From contig NC_135186.1 in NCBI RefSeq assembly GCF_041146795.1, forward strand, positions 37,554,354-37,618,353: a stretch of 64,000 nucleotides of DNA, in the 5' to 3' direction. Shown one piece after another: positions 25,570-38,846 of this stretch (position 1 is its first letter; each line of letters starts with the position of its first letter). Position numbers and translations under genes: made by a program. Origin of the DNA: Maylandia zebra. Taxonomy: Eukaryota; Chordata; Actinopteri; Cichliformes; Cichlidae. The notes under the pieces are model-generated. The model searched no databases and was not told the origin of the DNA. It worked only from the letters and a program-made list of their open reading frames with translations.

Positions 25570-26040
25570 AAGCTTTCCTCCAGTTAAAACAAGGCCAGCT
25601 TCAGGTGGTGGCTGTGGAGACCTTTACAAACACATGTGCATTTTTGGCCTTTAAGGATTCAAGATCTTTGTGATTATCAGCGTTAACTGAGAATCGAACC
25701 TGAAACATATCTGTAGCTCATCATCATCCACTCACAGACAGAGCAGAAAGAGCCTCGTCGTCTCAGAGCTCACATCAGCAGCTGGAAGCTTAGAGGCACA
25801 TCTGGGAAGAGCAGAGGAGTGAGCTCAGCTCCTGCTGTGACTCACACCATCGCTGCTTCAGGAGAACATCTGGACCTCCTGCAGATGTTAGACTCAAAAC
25901 CCAGCAGACCAAAAAAACCCATCATACTCTCAGCTTTGCTGCCTCTCTGAGTGGGAGTGGTTTTTAACAAACACCTGAAGGATTGTTTTCCTGTCATCGC
26001 CAAGTTGGAGCGCGATTCTGTGGAAAGGAGGAAAAACAGC
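25570..26040. other. Intergenic gap before the mapre1 3' end
   Basis: No coding exon or recognisable repeat was found between the Tc1 fragment and the mapre1 poly(A) region. Confidence 0.4.
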
Positions 26041-26044
26041 CGAC

Positions 26045-28985
26045 TCAGGCGTGGAAATACTGTTTTATTGTCTGTACGAAACTTTATTAAAGAAGTATAA
26101 CAAACACAGAGAGAAGCCCGGACAGAGAAGACTCGGGTGGCGCTTGGCCCGCGGCGTGCACGCTTATCGGCACAGAGCGTTAAAAGGGGAGAGAGGTCAG
26201 AGGTCAGTCAAGCATCATTACCTTTAAAGCGAGTATTTCCCTTCGCTCAGACACGTTCTGTACCAGTCAGACATGAAACACCACCACAGTCCTTCTAACA
26301 CTTACAGTGACACACTTATCGTTCAAGCAGACCGCAGTCCGCGTTCGGACGTGAAAAAAACTCTCAGCACAAAGACAGAAGCGCCGTTAACCTGGTCACC
26401 TGATGTTGGCAGTGCGGAGGAAGTAACGCCGCTCTTCCACCAGCGTGATGCTGGGACCTCGCCCTCAGAGGTTCTCCAAGAACAGAGCAGCTGTGTCCAG
26501 GTGAAGATGCTCCGTACCAGCTCTGGAGTGGCTACTGGGACCACAGGGGTGGAAGAATAGAACCATTACCTCTTTTCTACCAACTCTGTGCTGCTGAGAG
26601 CCCAACATGGCGGAGGGTCAGCGGCTGAAGAAGACGTTTATGCTACTGAAGACAGCGGTAAGTGTGGACGCAGCAATGCCGCCATGCTGTTGCTGTTTTG
26701 GTTCAACATCAAATACCTCCGAGCACAGACGAGCATTCTTTAGACCAAACCCAAGCTCACTTCCTGCTCCTCTAATCCCCTCAAAAAAAGATTTAGACAG
26801 AAAGTCACAGTTCCACGCCGACGTGTTTTTTTCCTAACAGTTCAGAGCTTCGTGTGAATTTTACTGAAGGTTTTTCCTGGTTTGGAGGGGCGGGCCTTAA
26901 TGGGGTCAGTCTCTAGGGAAGCTCCGCCTCCAGTTCCTCACGCCACCAGCTTTAACGTGACGCCAGCAAAAGTTTCAACAAATTCATTCGGACAAACGTG
27001 CCAAAATACAGTTCACGTAAAGTTTAATGTTTAATTGTCTTCACCCCCACCCATCTCCACCACCTCTGCCCGGCCGCCAGGGCTTCTGATCCGCCTGTTT
27101 TAACTCCGCCCACTCGTCACTATGACGGAGCTAAACGGCACACGCAAAAATAAAATTAGAAAAAAAGAAACGCAAACAAATAAAACATTTAAAAAAAGTT
27201 CTTTGATTTTTTTCAAGAATGCAGAAATGTCTCTTTCCAGAAAGAAACCCAAATCCACACTCGGGTCCCTCCGCCCGTGAGAGAGCTGTAACCGGCGGAT
27301 GGAGACGGCAGAGGGAAATAGTTCCTGCATAAAACGGATCACGAGTGCCTTTTCTTTTGCGTGGTTCACATTCTTCTGGAAAGAGAGATCCCTGCAGAGC
27401 TTTCAAACCTGCTTTTGTGCCTTTATGAACTTTCACATCAGTCGCATTAATCAGAAGCCAGACTACAACTTAAACTAGGAGACTACTTCAGTTTTCCTCC
27501 TCGGGTCCGAAAGCAACATGTGCTGCAGCACAGACCAAAAAACTAGCCGGCAACCCCACCCCGAGGCTCCGCCCGCTCTTCCAGAAAATACATTCTGAAA
27601 AAGATGGAGAAACGAAAAGATCGGAGACGCTGAAGGCAACAAGCAGGAGAGCGGACCGAGCCTCAGCCGGACACTTTTGGGAGCGTTTGATGGAAGACGG
27701 ACGCCGAGCGTTTCCCCACAACGACCTCCATACTGACAGTAAACGCACAAACAGTGCACACACACACACACACACACAGTAAAGAAAGATTAAGGCCATC
27801 GATGGAACATTTCAGAAACTGGGCTCCAGTCAGACCCACGACAGCGCTGCAGGGACGTGTATGCAGACTCACAGTGATTCCCACGCGCTTCCTTCAGCAC
27901 GCTAAGCAATACGCTTAAACCCCGACGCAGGACACGCCGAACTCTAACAGGAAGCGTCCGCAGACAGACCCAATCGGCCGCGAGCCCGAAAGAGCCGGAC
28001 AGGCTTTTAACCCGCGCGCGCAGATTGAAGACGAGCTGACTGCTGTGCAAACCAAAGAGGGGTTACAGCGAGTGCATCAGAGGGGCGGAGTCAGTGACAG
28101 CACAGCCTGAGGGTGGAGGTACCCCCACCCTCTGCCCCCAGCTGCTCAGTCGGGTTTCGGCTGGAGCGCACAGCATTTGGGTTTTCCGTGATGTGTAAGG
28201 GCCGCTGCAGGAAACAGACAAAACAATCTGGTTTGGTTCTTTTTTACTAAACATTGTCGTGTTGATCAGAAGGCTGCCAAACGCAAACACGTCCTGCAGT
28301 TTGTTAGGAAGCCTGACATGTCCGATGTGCTACCAGGAACATTTTCAGTGTGAGGGAAAAATCTCTGCGCTGACGTGGCTGCGATCAGAAAGGTGAACAA
28401 CACGTGCCAAACACAAAAACACAACCAGTGGAGAGAGGTGGGAGGCGTGAAGAACAGGAGCATCAATTTACAAAAGCTCAGCACAAATAAAGATGGTGGA
28501 AGAAGGCCAGCAGACGAGCCGGCGGCGCCGCGTCCCAGACTAAACCTGCACAAACCCTCAGCGGGTTCGCTCGGAATGTGTCGGGATTAGTTTGGGAAGT
28601 CGGCCGGGTCTGCGGAGGAGGATCTCCACGTTTCATTTCAAACACACACAGACAGACACACACACACACAGAGAACATCATCACCGTGTTTTCAAATCAA
28701 AGTTCGTTACAAACACCAGATATGTTTGTTGGCACCATCCGGTTTTGGGAAAGATGGAGTAACAGGGGGAGGCGGGGCCGAGGCTTCGCGGTAAAGGATG
28801 TTTGTCGAAGGTGAGACGAAGGAGAAGTCCAGCAGGTACTTTTGGGGGAGGGGGGGAGGGGGGGGGGTCAAGCTGAGACCGGGTTCGGCGCTGGATATAA
28901 AAACCAAAGGCTCGGCTTGATCGGGGTGTGGAGGCGGGTTGGTGGGCGAGGACGTCTACGAGAAACGTTGCTGCAGTCTTGAATA
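26045..28985 (-). other. mapre1: Probable mapre1 3' untranslated region
   Basis: After the mapre1 stop codon there is no further coding sequence on the minus strand. Two AATAAA signals in minus sense occur at 26083-26088 and 26064-26069, close together, suggesting cleavage near 26045 and a 3' UTR of about 2.9 kb. It includes a CA repeat at 27755-27778 and a G-rich plus-strand tract at 28843-28868. An earlier poly(A) site is possible. Confidence 0.5.
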
Positions 28986-31900
28986 TTAAAACTCCTCCTG
29001 ATCCTCAGCGTCCGGTATGACGAAGCCCTCCTGGAGACAAACGCAGACGGGACACAGTTTTAGGCTCAGCACGAAATGTCACTTCCCGTTTGCACTACAA
29101 ACCAATCATGTGCCGTGCTGCATTATATCAAATGAAAGTGTGTATGTGTCCAGTGAAGAAGCACTTTGACTGTAAACACATTTAAAAAGTGCCGACGTGT
29201 GTTTAGGATCCTTCCCGAGGAGCTTTTGGAAGTTTTGGCATCGCCTGCGGCCGAGAGCCACAAACCACACCAACGAGTTCAAGAGCGCATTTAAAAAAAC
29301 AACATTAATCTGCATAAACACAATAATGATACATGTGTGTAAATGAAGCAGCAGTGTGGGAGGCTGGCACAGTGAGCTGCATGCCTCTGCAAGAATCCAC
29401 AGCAGCTGTTCACACTGCAACAAATGGCACTTCCTGTGAGGAACACGGAGCGCATTTCAGCCAATCAGGTGTGAGGGATGTCTGGTGTGTCATATCTGAG
29501 CTGCAGAGTAAAAATGGATCCTCCGGTTCTGTAATTTAGCCACGTGATTCATGAATTATTGAAAGCTAATCACTCACGTCTGTGGCGTAGAGGATGTCGA
29601 CGATCCTCTGCAGCGTCGGGTCGCCCTCGCCTTCCTTCTCCTGGCAGATCAGCTCGATGTTCCTCAGCTTTCCAAAATAAAAGTCTCTCTCCTTCTCCAT
29701 GTCCTGGATGGTGGATTTCAGCATCTCCATCTGTGGACGAAGATAAAGACACCTGATCAGCACTCCTCGCCTCGCCGTCGTCCTTACAGAGGCGACAGTC
29801 TGCCCTCTGACCTCATTGATGAGCTCAGCCACCTCCTCGTCGTTTCCTCCCGTCCCCGCCTTCTTCGCACTGACCGGAGCCACCTTGGGCGCCACCTTAG
29901 CCACGGGGGGCCTCTGAGGAGCTGAGGAGAAATTAGAAGGTCAGCGACACGATCAAAACTTCAGCACTTCTAAACCCGTCTGTAACCGTCACCCATCTGA
30001 AATCTGACCAATCAGACGAGTCGGCTCTTACCTTGATTGAGGGCCTTTTTGGGTGGTTTGTTGAGGGCTGACGTGGCGGGGTTGGGCGTGGGCATGGCGT
30101 CCTGCCCCTGTCTCGCCTCCACGGGGTCGTACTCCTTTCCGTCGTAGTTGGCGTCGAAGAACTTCTTGAACCACTGTACGAACTCGAAGTTATCCTGGAA
30201 CTTCCCCTTCACCAGTTTGTCCACCGGAATGATCTGGAAGAGACGGAGAAATGGCGCCAGGCTGTTAGCGGCGCTCTGACTGCAGGGTTTACATAAAAAC
30301 TCAAGTTTCATCACTTGTCTCTTTGACATTTAAAGTTCGACGGACATCATGTTAGTCCCACCCTGGACCGACACAGAGTCCCGTTAAACCATCTACAGCA
30401 GCGGAGTCCAACTCCAGGCCTCGGGCGCCGGTGTCCTGCTGGTTTTAGATCTCACCCTGGGTCAGCACACCTGAATCAGATGATTAGTTCACGACCAGAC
30501 CTCTGGTGGACATTATTTAGCCATTTACATCAGCTGATAACGCCGCCCTCGAGTCCCCCCACCTGACATGTTCATTCTTTCCGTTTTGTCATTTGCTAGA
30601 ATGAAATTAACCGTTCAGAACAATCAGACCTCAGGTTTGTTTCTGCACCAGCTCACCACCACCTCTCGTTCCAAACAAGCGCCTCGTCACGAAGAGTCAT
30701 GAATTCAACGTTCTCGTCTCCGCCCGTCGAGCTGCAGCAGGATCGTCTCTGCAGCTCTTTGGACTGCACACGTCTGAAGCGCACAGAGTTAAAAACCTTC
30801 TGGAAGGAGCTCAGAGATCATCCCGAAAGAAACACGTTTGGATCCAGAGGACAAACTGAGCCGACATTAATGAAGCTCAGTTTGCTAGAAAGACCAGAGA
30901 ACAGGAAGCACCAGAAACAAAGAAACTTCCACTAATGCGAATAAAAGAGACAAAGTCAAACAGAGACTTTCAAAGGTTTGAGGAGCTTTTTTCAACCCTC
31001 AAAGATGTGCAGCGAGCCGAGCACAAAGCGAGTCCGGTCTGATTCACACACTGCTGTAAGAACAGGTGTTTGGTTACAGATCACAGCTGTTGGCGAGGGA
31101 GCGCCGCGCTCCTCCGCTGCCTTTATGTTTGCACTGTCTTTAAAGCTTTTAAATAGCGTCAGTAAAAAGAAATACAAAGCAAATGTGCACGTTCAAAGCT
31201 CGCTGGGACATTTCCTGAGCCGCGCCAACATGTCCACACTCCTCTGCTGCTCTAATGGGACCATCACTTCCTGAACTTCATCCTTTATTCATTCGGACTG
31301 AGAGCATAAAGTCATCAGGTAAGCGTTTACTGAGCTCAGAGATCGGGAGGGCGCTCGTTTGCTCTCAGTTCCGAGAAAGTGGGCGTGGCTTCAGTGGTGG
31401 CGTCTTTGCAGAACAGCGCTTAGAGGCCGGGGGTCAGCCGGGATCAGCCGCAATTCCTTGCGTTCATGCTGTACGCAGGACTTGTGTCCTCGCTTCAGCT
31501 GAACGACTTCACTGTGGCAGGAACAGCGTAGCATGTAATTAGCTGTGGATTTCCCACAGAAACCAAATCCTCGCTAATCCTCAGAGTGATTCACGTCGCT
31601 CAGGCCGAACACACCCCTGCTCCAGTTACGCCAATGCTTCCTGCGGCTGCTTCACAATAAAAGACCATCACTAGGAAACCACAGGAAGGTGGTAATCCTT
31701 CATGTTTTAATATGACATCAGTTCACAGCAGCAGGCGTCTCTCTTCATGCTGCGAGGTAAAGAACCAGCGACGTGATGTACCGCGAGCAAAACGGCTTCA
31801 CGACAGAGCGGTGCGGTCTGCATCCGTACGAACACGATTACAGTCGTCAAACAGAAACGTTTAAACACGTTATTATTATTGTCTGCATCTGTGAAACGGA

Positions 31901-32625
31901 TGATCTCAACATCTGAGGATTGTGCGTCGCCGCCAACAGAAACTCATCAATGAGCCTGACTTACTTTGTCGACGCCCATCTTTTTGAAGGCCACCTGCAG
32001 AAGCTTGAAGTTGTGGATGTACTCGTGCTCGAGCTTGGCCCCGAACTTCACTTTCTTCAAAGGCACAGAGTTGGGAAACAGCATGTCCATGAACTGGCAG
32101 TAAGCAGCACCTGGACACAGGAAACACTTTGACTACAGGCGGAGAGGAAACACCGCGTCAACGGCGGCGTCACACACCACAAGAAATCAAAACTGACAAA
32201 CTGCACGTTTGATTTTAGAAATAGCTTTAATCGTCTCTTTCCCGTTCGCTGTGTGATGTAACCCACACAGTGATAGAAGTCACATGCTAACGCCTCAGGA
32301 TACGGAGACGAGAAGAGCGTGAGGCCACAGAAAGGTTAGTGTGACTGAATCTGTTCAACGGTGACCTGAAAGGGTCAGAATAGGGTTTGTAGACTAATCT
32401 GATCATCACCTGACGTACGTTTAGGTGTCAAATATGAAGGCGGTCCCTCGGCGAGCTGCAGATTTAAGAGAACGGCACAAAGAGTGCTGAAAGTCCTCGC
32501 TTACCTGAGCACAGCATTTCTATCTTGGTGAGGTTCATCTGTAGAGACTCGTTGATCCACACGAGCATGTCATGGCGACTTAAGTTGTCGCTGGTCACTG
32601 AGGTCGAGTACACGTTCACAGCCAT
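28986..32625 (-). CDS. mapre1: EB1, microtubule-associated protein RP/EB family member 1 (6 coding exons)
   Basis: Tracks growing microtubule plus ends and recruits other plus-end proteins (family knowledge). Coding exons in transcript order: 32505-32625, 31965-32110, 30032-30233, 29812-29921, 29578-29730, 28986-29030. They total 777 nt, 258 codons plus stop, against 268 in human EB1. The protein starts [10 protein letters not shown]. The CH domain runs from about residue 14 to 116, with [30 protein letters not shown], the basic pair LKKVKF, and [21 protein letters not shown] Pro/Ala linker follows, then the EB-homology coiled coil with [20 protein letters not shown]. The tail ends DAEDQEEF, the acidic-aromatic end bound by CAP-Gly partners (EEF here, EEY in human). 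All splice phases close. It sits between dnmt3b and acss2, same strand. Confidence 0.95.
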
Positions 32626-34370
32626 CGTCGGTCACCTGACCACACAGACACACACACACACACTTACATGGTGGCCATCACACCGACAGCTCGTCGGGTT
32701 GTTACTGTCACTTTAAACCTGCTCGATCAGGACCTCGTCAATGAGGATGACCCGATTAGATAAATCCTCTACTCTGTGGAAACACTGGACTACTTTTTGA
32801 ATTAATCTGCTGAAAAGTAATTGTTTTGGTTTGTCAAATTTCAGAACAAAGGACATGAAATGCAGTTTGATCACAGTAAACTCAGAATTTCTGTTTTTCA
32901 GACAAGACAAACAAAAAAAGCACGACTTCCTGTCCTTTTGTGATGGAAACGGGTGAAATGTGGATCTGAACCGACTCTTTGGCGTTTGCTCGTACTTGCA
33001 GGCCCGTCTGTGGCTCTGCGTCAGATAACGAGCTGCAACCTTCGGCCAACATTTAATCTGCCGCTGAGGACGAGGCTGCAGGCACACCCAGATACAAACC
33101 TCCCAGATGAGCACAATGTAAAACTCAAAGCATTTTATCTACAGGAGCAGTCGCAGTTTTCTGAGTCAGCGGCAAAAATCACAAACTAAACAGACAGCAG
33201 TCCCGACAATGCCTGTTTCAGGTATGTCCTCTGCAGCTGGAGGTCAGTGCTACACAATGTACAGATGTGGTCAGCTGTCACATCTTAAAGGCCAAAACAT
33301 GTGGTTATTGTAGGAGTCATCTGTAAGCAGCCTTCACACCAAGAGATCCTCTCAGGAGAGGAAGCTGAATGCCATCGATGACCAGCAGAAAATCTACAGC
33401 AGAGCAAATGCTCCTGGGCAGGTAGTAAACACTGACAGGTCCATCAGCTGATTTCATTTAGTGACATCACTGTGAATGTTGCTACAAAAACTTGTGTGAT
33501 TCAGCAACAGTGTCATCATGCTTACAGCTGTTTACAGGAAGCTGAGCAGACAGTGGGCGGAGTCACGTATGGTGAGGTACCAACCAGGTCGTGAAGGTTA
33601 ATAAACGGACATCTTTCCCAGCCAACAACCATCAGTTGTCAGTCTGAAAGTAACAGTGACGCATTTGTTGGGTTTTTTTGTTTTCCTTATCACAAACAAA
33701 CCATCTTCCAACATTTATTCAAATATTATTCAAATATCATCTCCAGTAAATGCAGATTAGCATATTTCTCAAAGAAGAAAAGTTGGTTTTATCTTTGCTG
33801 TTAAATTCAGATTTTCGTTTTCTTTATTCAGAGGACCAAAAATAAAGTTTTAAAGGTGGGCAGTGGCCCCTGTAGCTGACCAGATGAGGCCGGGCTCCTG
33901 AGCTGTGAGGAAGTGACCGTTAGCCACACGCTGCTAACATTAGCGGTGATCAGCAACGTCAGGTCCGCGGCTCCAAGCACCGAACGGGTCAGCGTCCGGC
34001 TCCCTGGGAAGACACTGGCCGAGCTCCGCTATCTGTGTTAATATTAGAAAGCTCGGTCATCGGCTAAACGCGCCCACACCGGCCGGCTGAGTCAGTCACC
34101 TCCCGGACCTGCAGGCGGTCCCCCCCCGCCCTGAAGCACCGCCCGGTTAGCTCCCGTTAGCCTCAGCCATTATTGAGTCAAACCTCCTCGGATAAGAGCC
34201 GTTAATAGCGGTTTAAACCGTCACCGTACCGGCAGCTGCCAGAGCTGGAGCTCGGCCCCGGGGTGCCCGGTCCGAGGCTCCGGGATCGCACGGTTCTAGC
34301 TACATGCTAACACTGAAGCTAACAGAGCGCGCCGCCGTTATCCAGCCGCTCCGGCCGGCTTCAAACCTAC

Positions 34371-34550
34371 CTGCAGCCGGTTTTCTTTCGCGGTTCTCGA
34401 ACTTGGAGCTTTTACTTTTCTCAGCGGGAAATGTTTCTCATAAAAAAAAACAACCTGCGCTCGTTTCGACGTTTGTTCCTCTTCTGCTTTTTTCTTCTCT
34501 TCCTCACGTCCACTCTGCCGGCAGCGGAAGAAGCGATGCGATGACGTCAA
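34371..34550 (-). promoter_or_regulatory. mapre1: mapre1 non-coding first exon and promoter
   Basis: On the minus strand CTGCAG|GTAGGT gives a good donor with exon end at 34371, and the first coding exon has an acceptor (GGTCAG) about 10 bases before the ATG. The surrounding 33900-34560 is CpG-rich compared with flanks. The exon 5' limit is a guess; no transcript evidence is available. Confidence 0.45.
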
Positions 34551-35024
34551 TACGTAAAGGGAAACGCCTAAACGTAAGGACGGCGGACGGAAGCGAGACG
34601 TCCGAACAAAATGGTCTATGGTGAGGTCATTATTCATAAAAAGGATTATGTTCAATAAATTCATCATTCACGACAAAAACATCCTCATATTATAGGAGCA
34701 GCGGGTCAGGTTTACGTCACTCAGTGACGTATCGACATCCCAATAACCATAGTAACATCATTTTCCTCCTGTAGTGACACAGAAACATGTGCACTCCCAC
34801 CTCCTGCAGCAGCAGGCCTTCACTCTGCTATCACAGGAAGCTGAATAATGGAAGAACAGCCTAGCTTACATTTACATGGAGATTTTAGGAGCTTAACGCC
34901 AAATAAAGACCACAAGAGAGAAGAGATGAACTGATTTTACTGAAAAACGGCCACCACCTGAATCTGTTGGTATTAAAGGGCCCAAAGAACCACAGCACAG
35001 TCACCGAAATCTTCATCGTCTCAG

Positions 35025-35140
35025 TTTAAACTTCAGCAGGTCGTCTTCACCGTGTGTGAGCTGCTGCCACACGATTGGCCGATAAGACATTTGTGTCATG
35101 GGCAGTTGAAGAGGCGTACCTAACAAAGTGGCAGGTGAGT
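35025..35140. mobile_element. Tc1-like transposon, right-end fragment
   Basis: Contains CAGCAGGTCGTCTTCACC, GCTGCCACACGATTGGCC and the terminal GTACCTAACAAAGTGGCAGG. These match, from memory, the right end of the Tc1 family whose left end is at 25129. Confidence 0.6.
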
Positions 35141-36195
35141 GTATTTATTTTTGCCCTGCTCTCACACAGCTGCTAAAATCCACCAGGACTGCACACCAAA
35201 GTTCCCTCTAATGTTTCATGTGTCTGAGGGAGCACACCAACTCCCTGAGCGTCCCTTGGACCACTGTGAGCGACAGCAGACGTGTGCACTGTGGTCACGC
35301 CAGCATCCAATCCATGCAAGTTACAGCTTATTAAAATAATCAAATTACAGCATTTACATTTATGTTAGACGACTTTTAATTAACTGCTTTAGCCCACTGA
35401 CAATGAAAATAAAAAAAAAATCTTGTTCATGACCTGTGCAGCATGTTAACACTTGGAAGTAAAAATAACTTGAACTCCAATTTTGAAAACACAACTTTCT
35501 TTATTTCTTTCTTTCAATAAAGCTCTGACTTGTATTATGAGTCTGTGGTCTGGGAGAGAGTCTGTAACTCTGTCTGCAAAATACAGTAAATAATGACCAA
35601 TGTTGGGCAGTTAATTATATAGTTACTTCTTCAAAAAAGTAACTGAGTTATGCAAACAACAAAGTTTTTTGCAGCTGTTTACCTAAAAATGCAGCCAAGG
35701 CGTTTTTAAACAAACATTTCAAACTATTTACAGAACAATCAGCTGTTCTGCATCAAATCTGATGCCACACAAATTATTTTTGCCTCATTGTTTTGACACA
35801 CACAACAAAACTATTGACTACACTACACACTAACTACACAAGATTTGCGCTGAACGTCGCAAATCTCTCACATCTCAAAACACTCCGTCACTCCTAAAAC
35901 TTCCTCCAGTATCTTAACAACTAAATGCCATGTTTTGATTGGTCGACATGGTACATTTTTCCACCAATAGGAAAGGGCGGGGTGTTTTGTTTTTGTTCAC
36001 AGGCTTTCCAGCGTTTTCTTCCCGCAGTAAATATAAACAACGACAGTATTCAGGAAGAAAAACAAACATTGCAGATATTTTATCATAACTCTGGTTTTAC
36101 GTGGCCGATCAACACAATTTAAAAACTGCTATAAAGTCCACACTTTGTCCGTCAGTTGTTCCGTCTGTCCTGCTCACATCTCCAATGGTTGTACA

Positions 36196-37499
36196 CAATG
36201 GCGTGTCCAGCGGGGTGGCCTGGATGTTGCGCTAAACAACAGCAGCACGTTTAAGCTTGATCAGCTGTTGTTAGAATGTATTTAATATTAATTTCTAGTA
36301 TCAGCTGATGTTTGCTGGAGCCACAGCTGTAAAGCTGCTGGTCATGATGTCTGTTTGTATATGTGGTGAGAGGGAAACATGAAGATGAAACCAGGAGATG
36401 TCCTTACTGGATCATCAGAGCTGAACAGGTGATGGAGAAACAGGTTTACCTTTTAGGTGACATGAATGAGTTGAAGGGAAGTTATGAACTGTTTCTGAGA
36501 GACAAATAGCACCAGGATCCTTTTCTAAGTAGCTGACAGCTGGTAACTGTGCAGGGGCGGGTCTAGCAAAGTGTTGCCAGGGGGCCAGGTAGGGCATTAA
36601 CAGGGAGAGGGGGGCACAAAGAAATACTTTTCTTTCTTATTCTCATTTAAAATGTCTCGCTTTTATTAAATAATTATCTAAATCTTACAACCAAAGTTTT
36701 TAGTATGACATAAAATGTATAGAAATCATACATATACCAACAAGACTGTACATCACTGTCACAACAGCATCTGTTTTCATTCAAAGTCTTTATGGCTTTA
36801 ATACCTGGTGGGTCGGTCTGTAGTCAAAATGCCCGATTTTCTGTCCCAGTCCAGCCCTGCAGGTTAATACTGGCAGTGTCACCATGCCAGCTGACTGTAT
36901 TTCATCATCAGCCAGTGTTGTTCTTTATCAATATTACCACAGTTTACCATAAGGCAGCATATAAAGTATTTACTTGCTTTCAGGTTTTATTCAAATGTTA
37001 GTCTTTTCAGTTGTTTCTCCACTTTTTTCCTGTTTCAAAATCAAACACCACTTTGTGAGAAGATTATCTTCTTTTTTTAACAGGCAGAGAAAGTTTTACA
37101 TTGGCATTGGCTAATTTGTCAATTGTTTGTTACAAATGTTCGTATTTTAATATTCAAAAATGTTTTTGCCCAAAACATATGTGCACTATATGTCAGTAAA
37201 AATGCTATGCAAATATTGATGTCCTTGAATGCTGAGTAAATACTGACAGAGCACTGATTGTATCTCTTGTACTTTATCAACGCAGTATCTAAAAACTTTG
37301 CACCGTAGTGGTTAAAATCTCATTCTAATAAGAGTTAAAAGCGCATTCGGTTATTAGGTTTATAGGATTATTGAATTATGGTTAACGGTTTGTAGAATTT
37401 TTTTTTTAAAACATTATCTGCCAATTAAATCTGCCACCCTTCTCCAAATCTGTGCCCCTACCTGGCCCCCCCAACAAAAATTTTCTAGACACGCCACTG
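36196..37499. mobile_element. Inner hAT-like non-autonomous element
   Basis: The ends CAATGGCGTGTCCAG and (right end, reversed) CAGTGGCGTGTCTAG are inverted repeats. They are bracketed by a perfect 8-bp target-site duplication GTTGTACA at 36188-36195 and 37500-37507. The 1304-bp element has no transposase frame. A further terminal-like sequence CAGGGGCGGGTCTAGC at 36552 suggests an internal duplication of the end or a third nested copy. Confidence 0.85.
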
Positions 37500-37629
37500 G
37501 TTGTACACGTTGTCGTTAACGTGGCTTCACTCCACATCAGCCGCTTTGCTAAAACACCCGCACATAGCCTGTCAACCCTTAGCTGCGTATATACGAATGT
37601 GAATCGCATCATTGGCTGGACTAGGTGCA

Positions 37630-38595
37630 GAGAAGTACACACCCCCATCACCATCAACGGCGCTGCTGTGGAGAGAGTGAGCAGCTTCCGGTTCCTTGGA
37701 GTACACCTGGCTGAGGATCTTACGTGGTCAGTACACACAAACAAAACAGTGAAGAAGGCGCAGCAGCGCCTCTTCTTTCTCAGGAGACTGAAAAGATTCA
37801 GCATGAGCCCCCGCATCCTCAGGACCTTCTATCACTGTGCCATTGAGAGCATCCTCACTGGATGCATCACCACCTGGTATGGCAACAGCACCGCCTACAA
37901 CTGCAAAGCTCTCCAGCGAGTAGTGCGGTGCTCTGAACGGATAATTGGAGGTGAGCTTCCCTCCCTCCAAGACATCTACAGGAAGCGCTGCCTGAGGAAA
38001 GCGGGGAGGATCATCAAGGACTCCAGTCACCCCAGCCATAAACTGTTCAGACTGCTTCCATCAGGAAGGAGGTTCTGCAGCATCCGGTCCCGAACCAGCA
38101 GACTGAGAGACAGCTTTTTCCATCAGGCCATCAGGCTGCTGAACACGTCATAGACACCTCAGCTTCACTACTGGAACTTCAACATTATGCACTCCACACT
38201 GTATATAAATGCCACTTGTTTTGCACATATTCAACTCTGTATATTTTATATATTTTATTATTATTATTATTATTATTATTTATTTATTTTTATTTTTATT
38301 TTTTTACTATTTAATTTGTAAAAATGTGTATACACACACACACACACACACACACACGTAGGAAAATATTTAGTATACACATCCAGAAATGCATACACTA
38401 TTATATATTGTACATATATTTATTAGTTTCAGGTTGGCCATTCTTGTATTTTGCTCGTTTGTGTTGTTGTGTTTGCACATCTCTGTTGCTTGTGGGGCTC
38501 GCACACAAGAATTTCACTCGCATGTGCTGTGCCAGTGTGCCTGCACATGTGATGTGACAATAAAAGTGATTTGATTTTGATTTGATTTGATTTGA
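37630..38595 (+). mobile_element. Jockey-group LINE (Rex1/L2/CR1-like), 5'-truncated
   Basis: The plus strand is open to 38153 and encodes a reverse-transcriptase C-terminus: VERVSSFRFLGVHLAEDLTW, FFLRRLKRFSMSP, IESILTGCITTWYGNST, LQDIYRKRC and IIKDSSHPSHKLFRLLPSG. The 3' untranslated region carries an (ATT)n and a CA tract and ends in a tail of repeated TTTGA units at about 38567-38595. It is a relative of the copy at 16278-17234. Only the end of ORF2 is present. Confidence 0.85.
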
Positions 38596-38846
38596 CTATG
38601 TGATAAGGTGGCATCGTTCTGATCCCATACAGGAGCAGCCAGTCACTGACTCACACTGCAGAACAGAATTGTTAACATATTTACTTTAATTTCAGTTTAG
38701 GTTAGAATTTTTTTTTGTGCACAGAGACCGTGCCATCAGTGCGCAATTGCGCACGCGCGCAGCTTAGAGGGAACATTGCTGCTCACAGGTGTGTCCTTCA
38801 TTAGTGTAAAAGAGGCGTGGCTACACCTGGAACATCAGACTGTAGC

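Larger units (their letters stand above)
35197..38778. mobile_element. Outer hAT-like element, with nested insertions
   Basis: Inverted ends CAAAGTTCCCTCTAA (35197) and, read from the right end at 38778, CAATGTTCCCTCTAA match at 14 of 15. They are flanked by 8-bp duplications CTGCACAC (35189-35196) and CTGCTCAC (38779-38786), 7 of 8 identical, as expected for hAT. It has been entered by a second hAT element (36196-37499) and holds a truncated LINE (from about 37630 to 38595). No transposase frame survives. Confidence 0.75.

Noticed and set aside
36552..37499. A hAT element starting at 36552
   Set aside because: The 8 bases before 36552 do not match those after 37499, whereas the start at 36196 gives a perfect 8-bp duplication. 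36552 is kept only as an internal end-like sequence.
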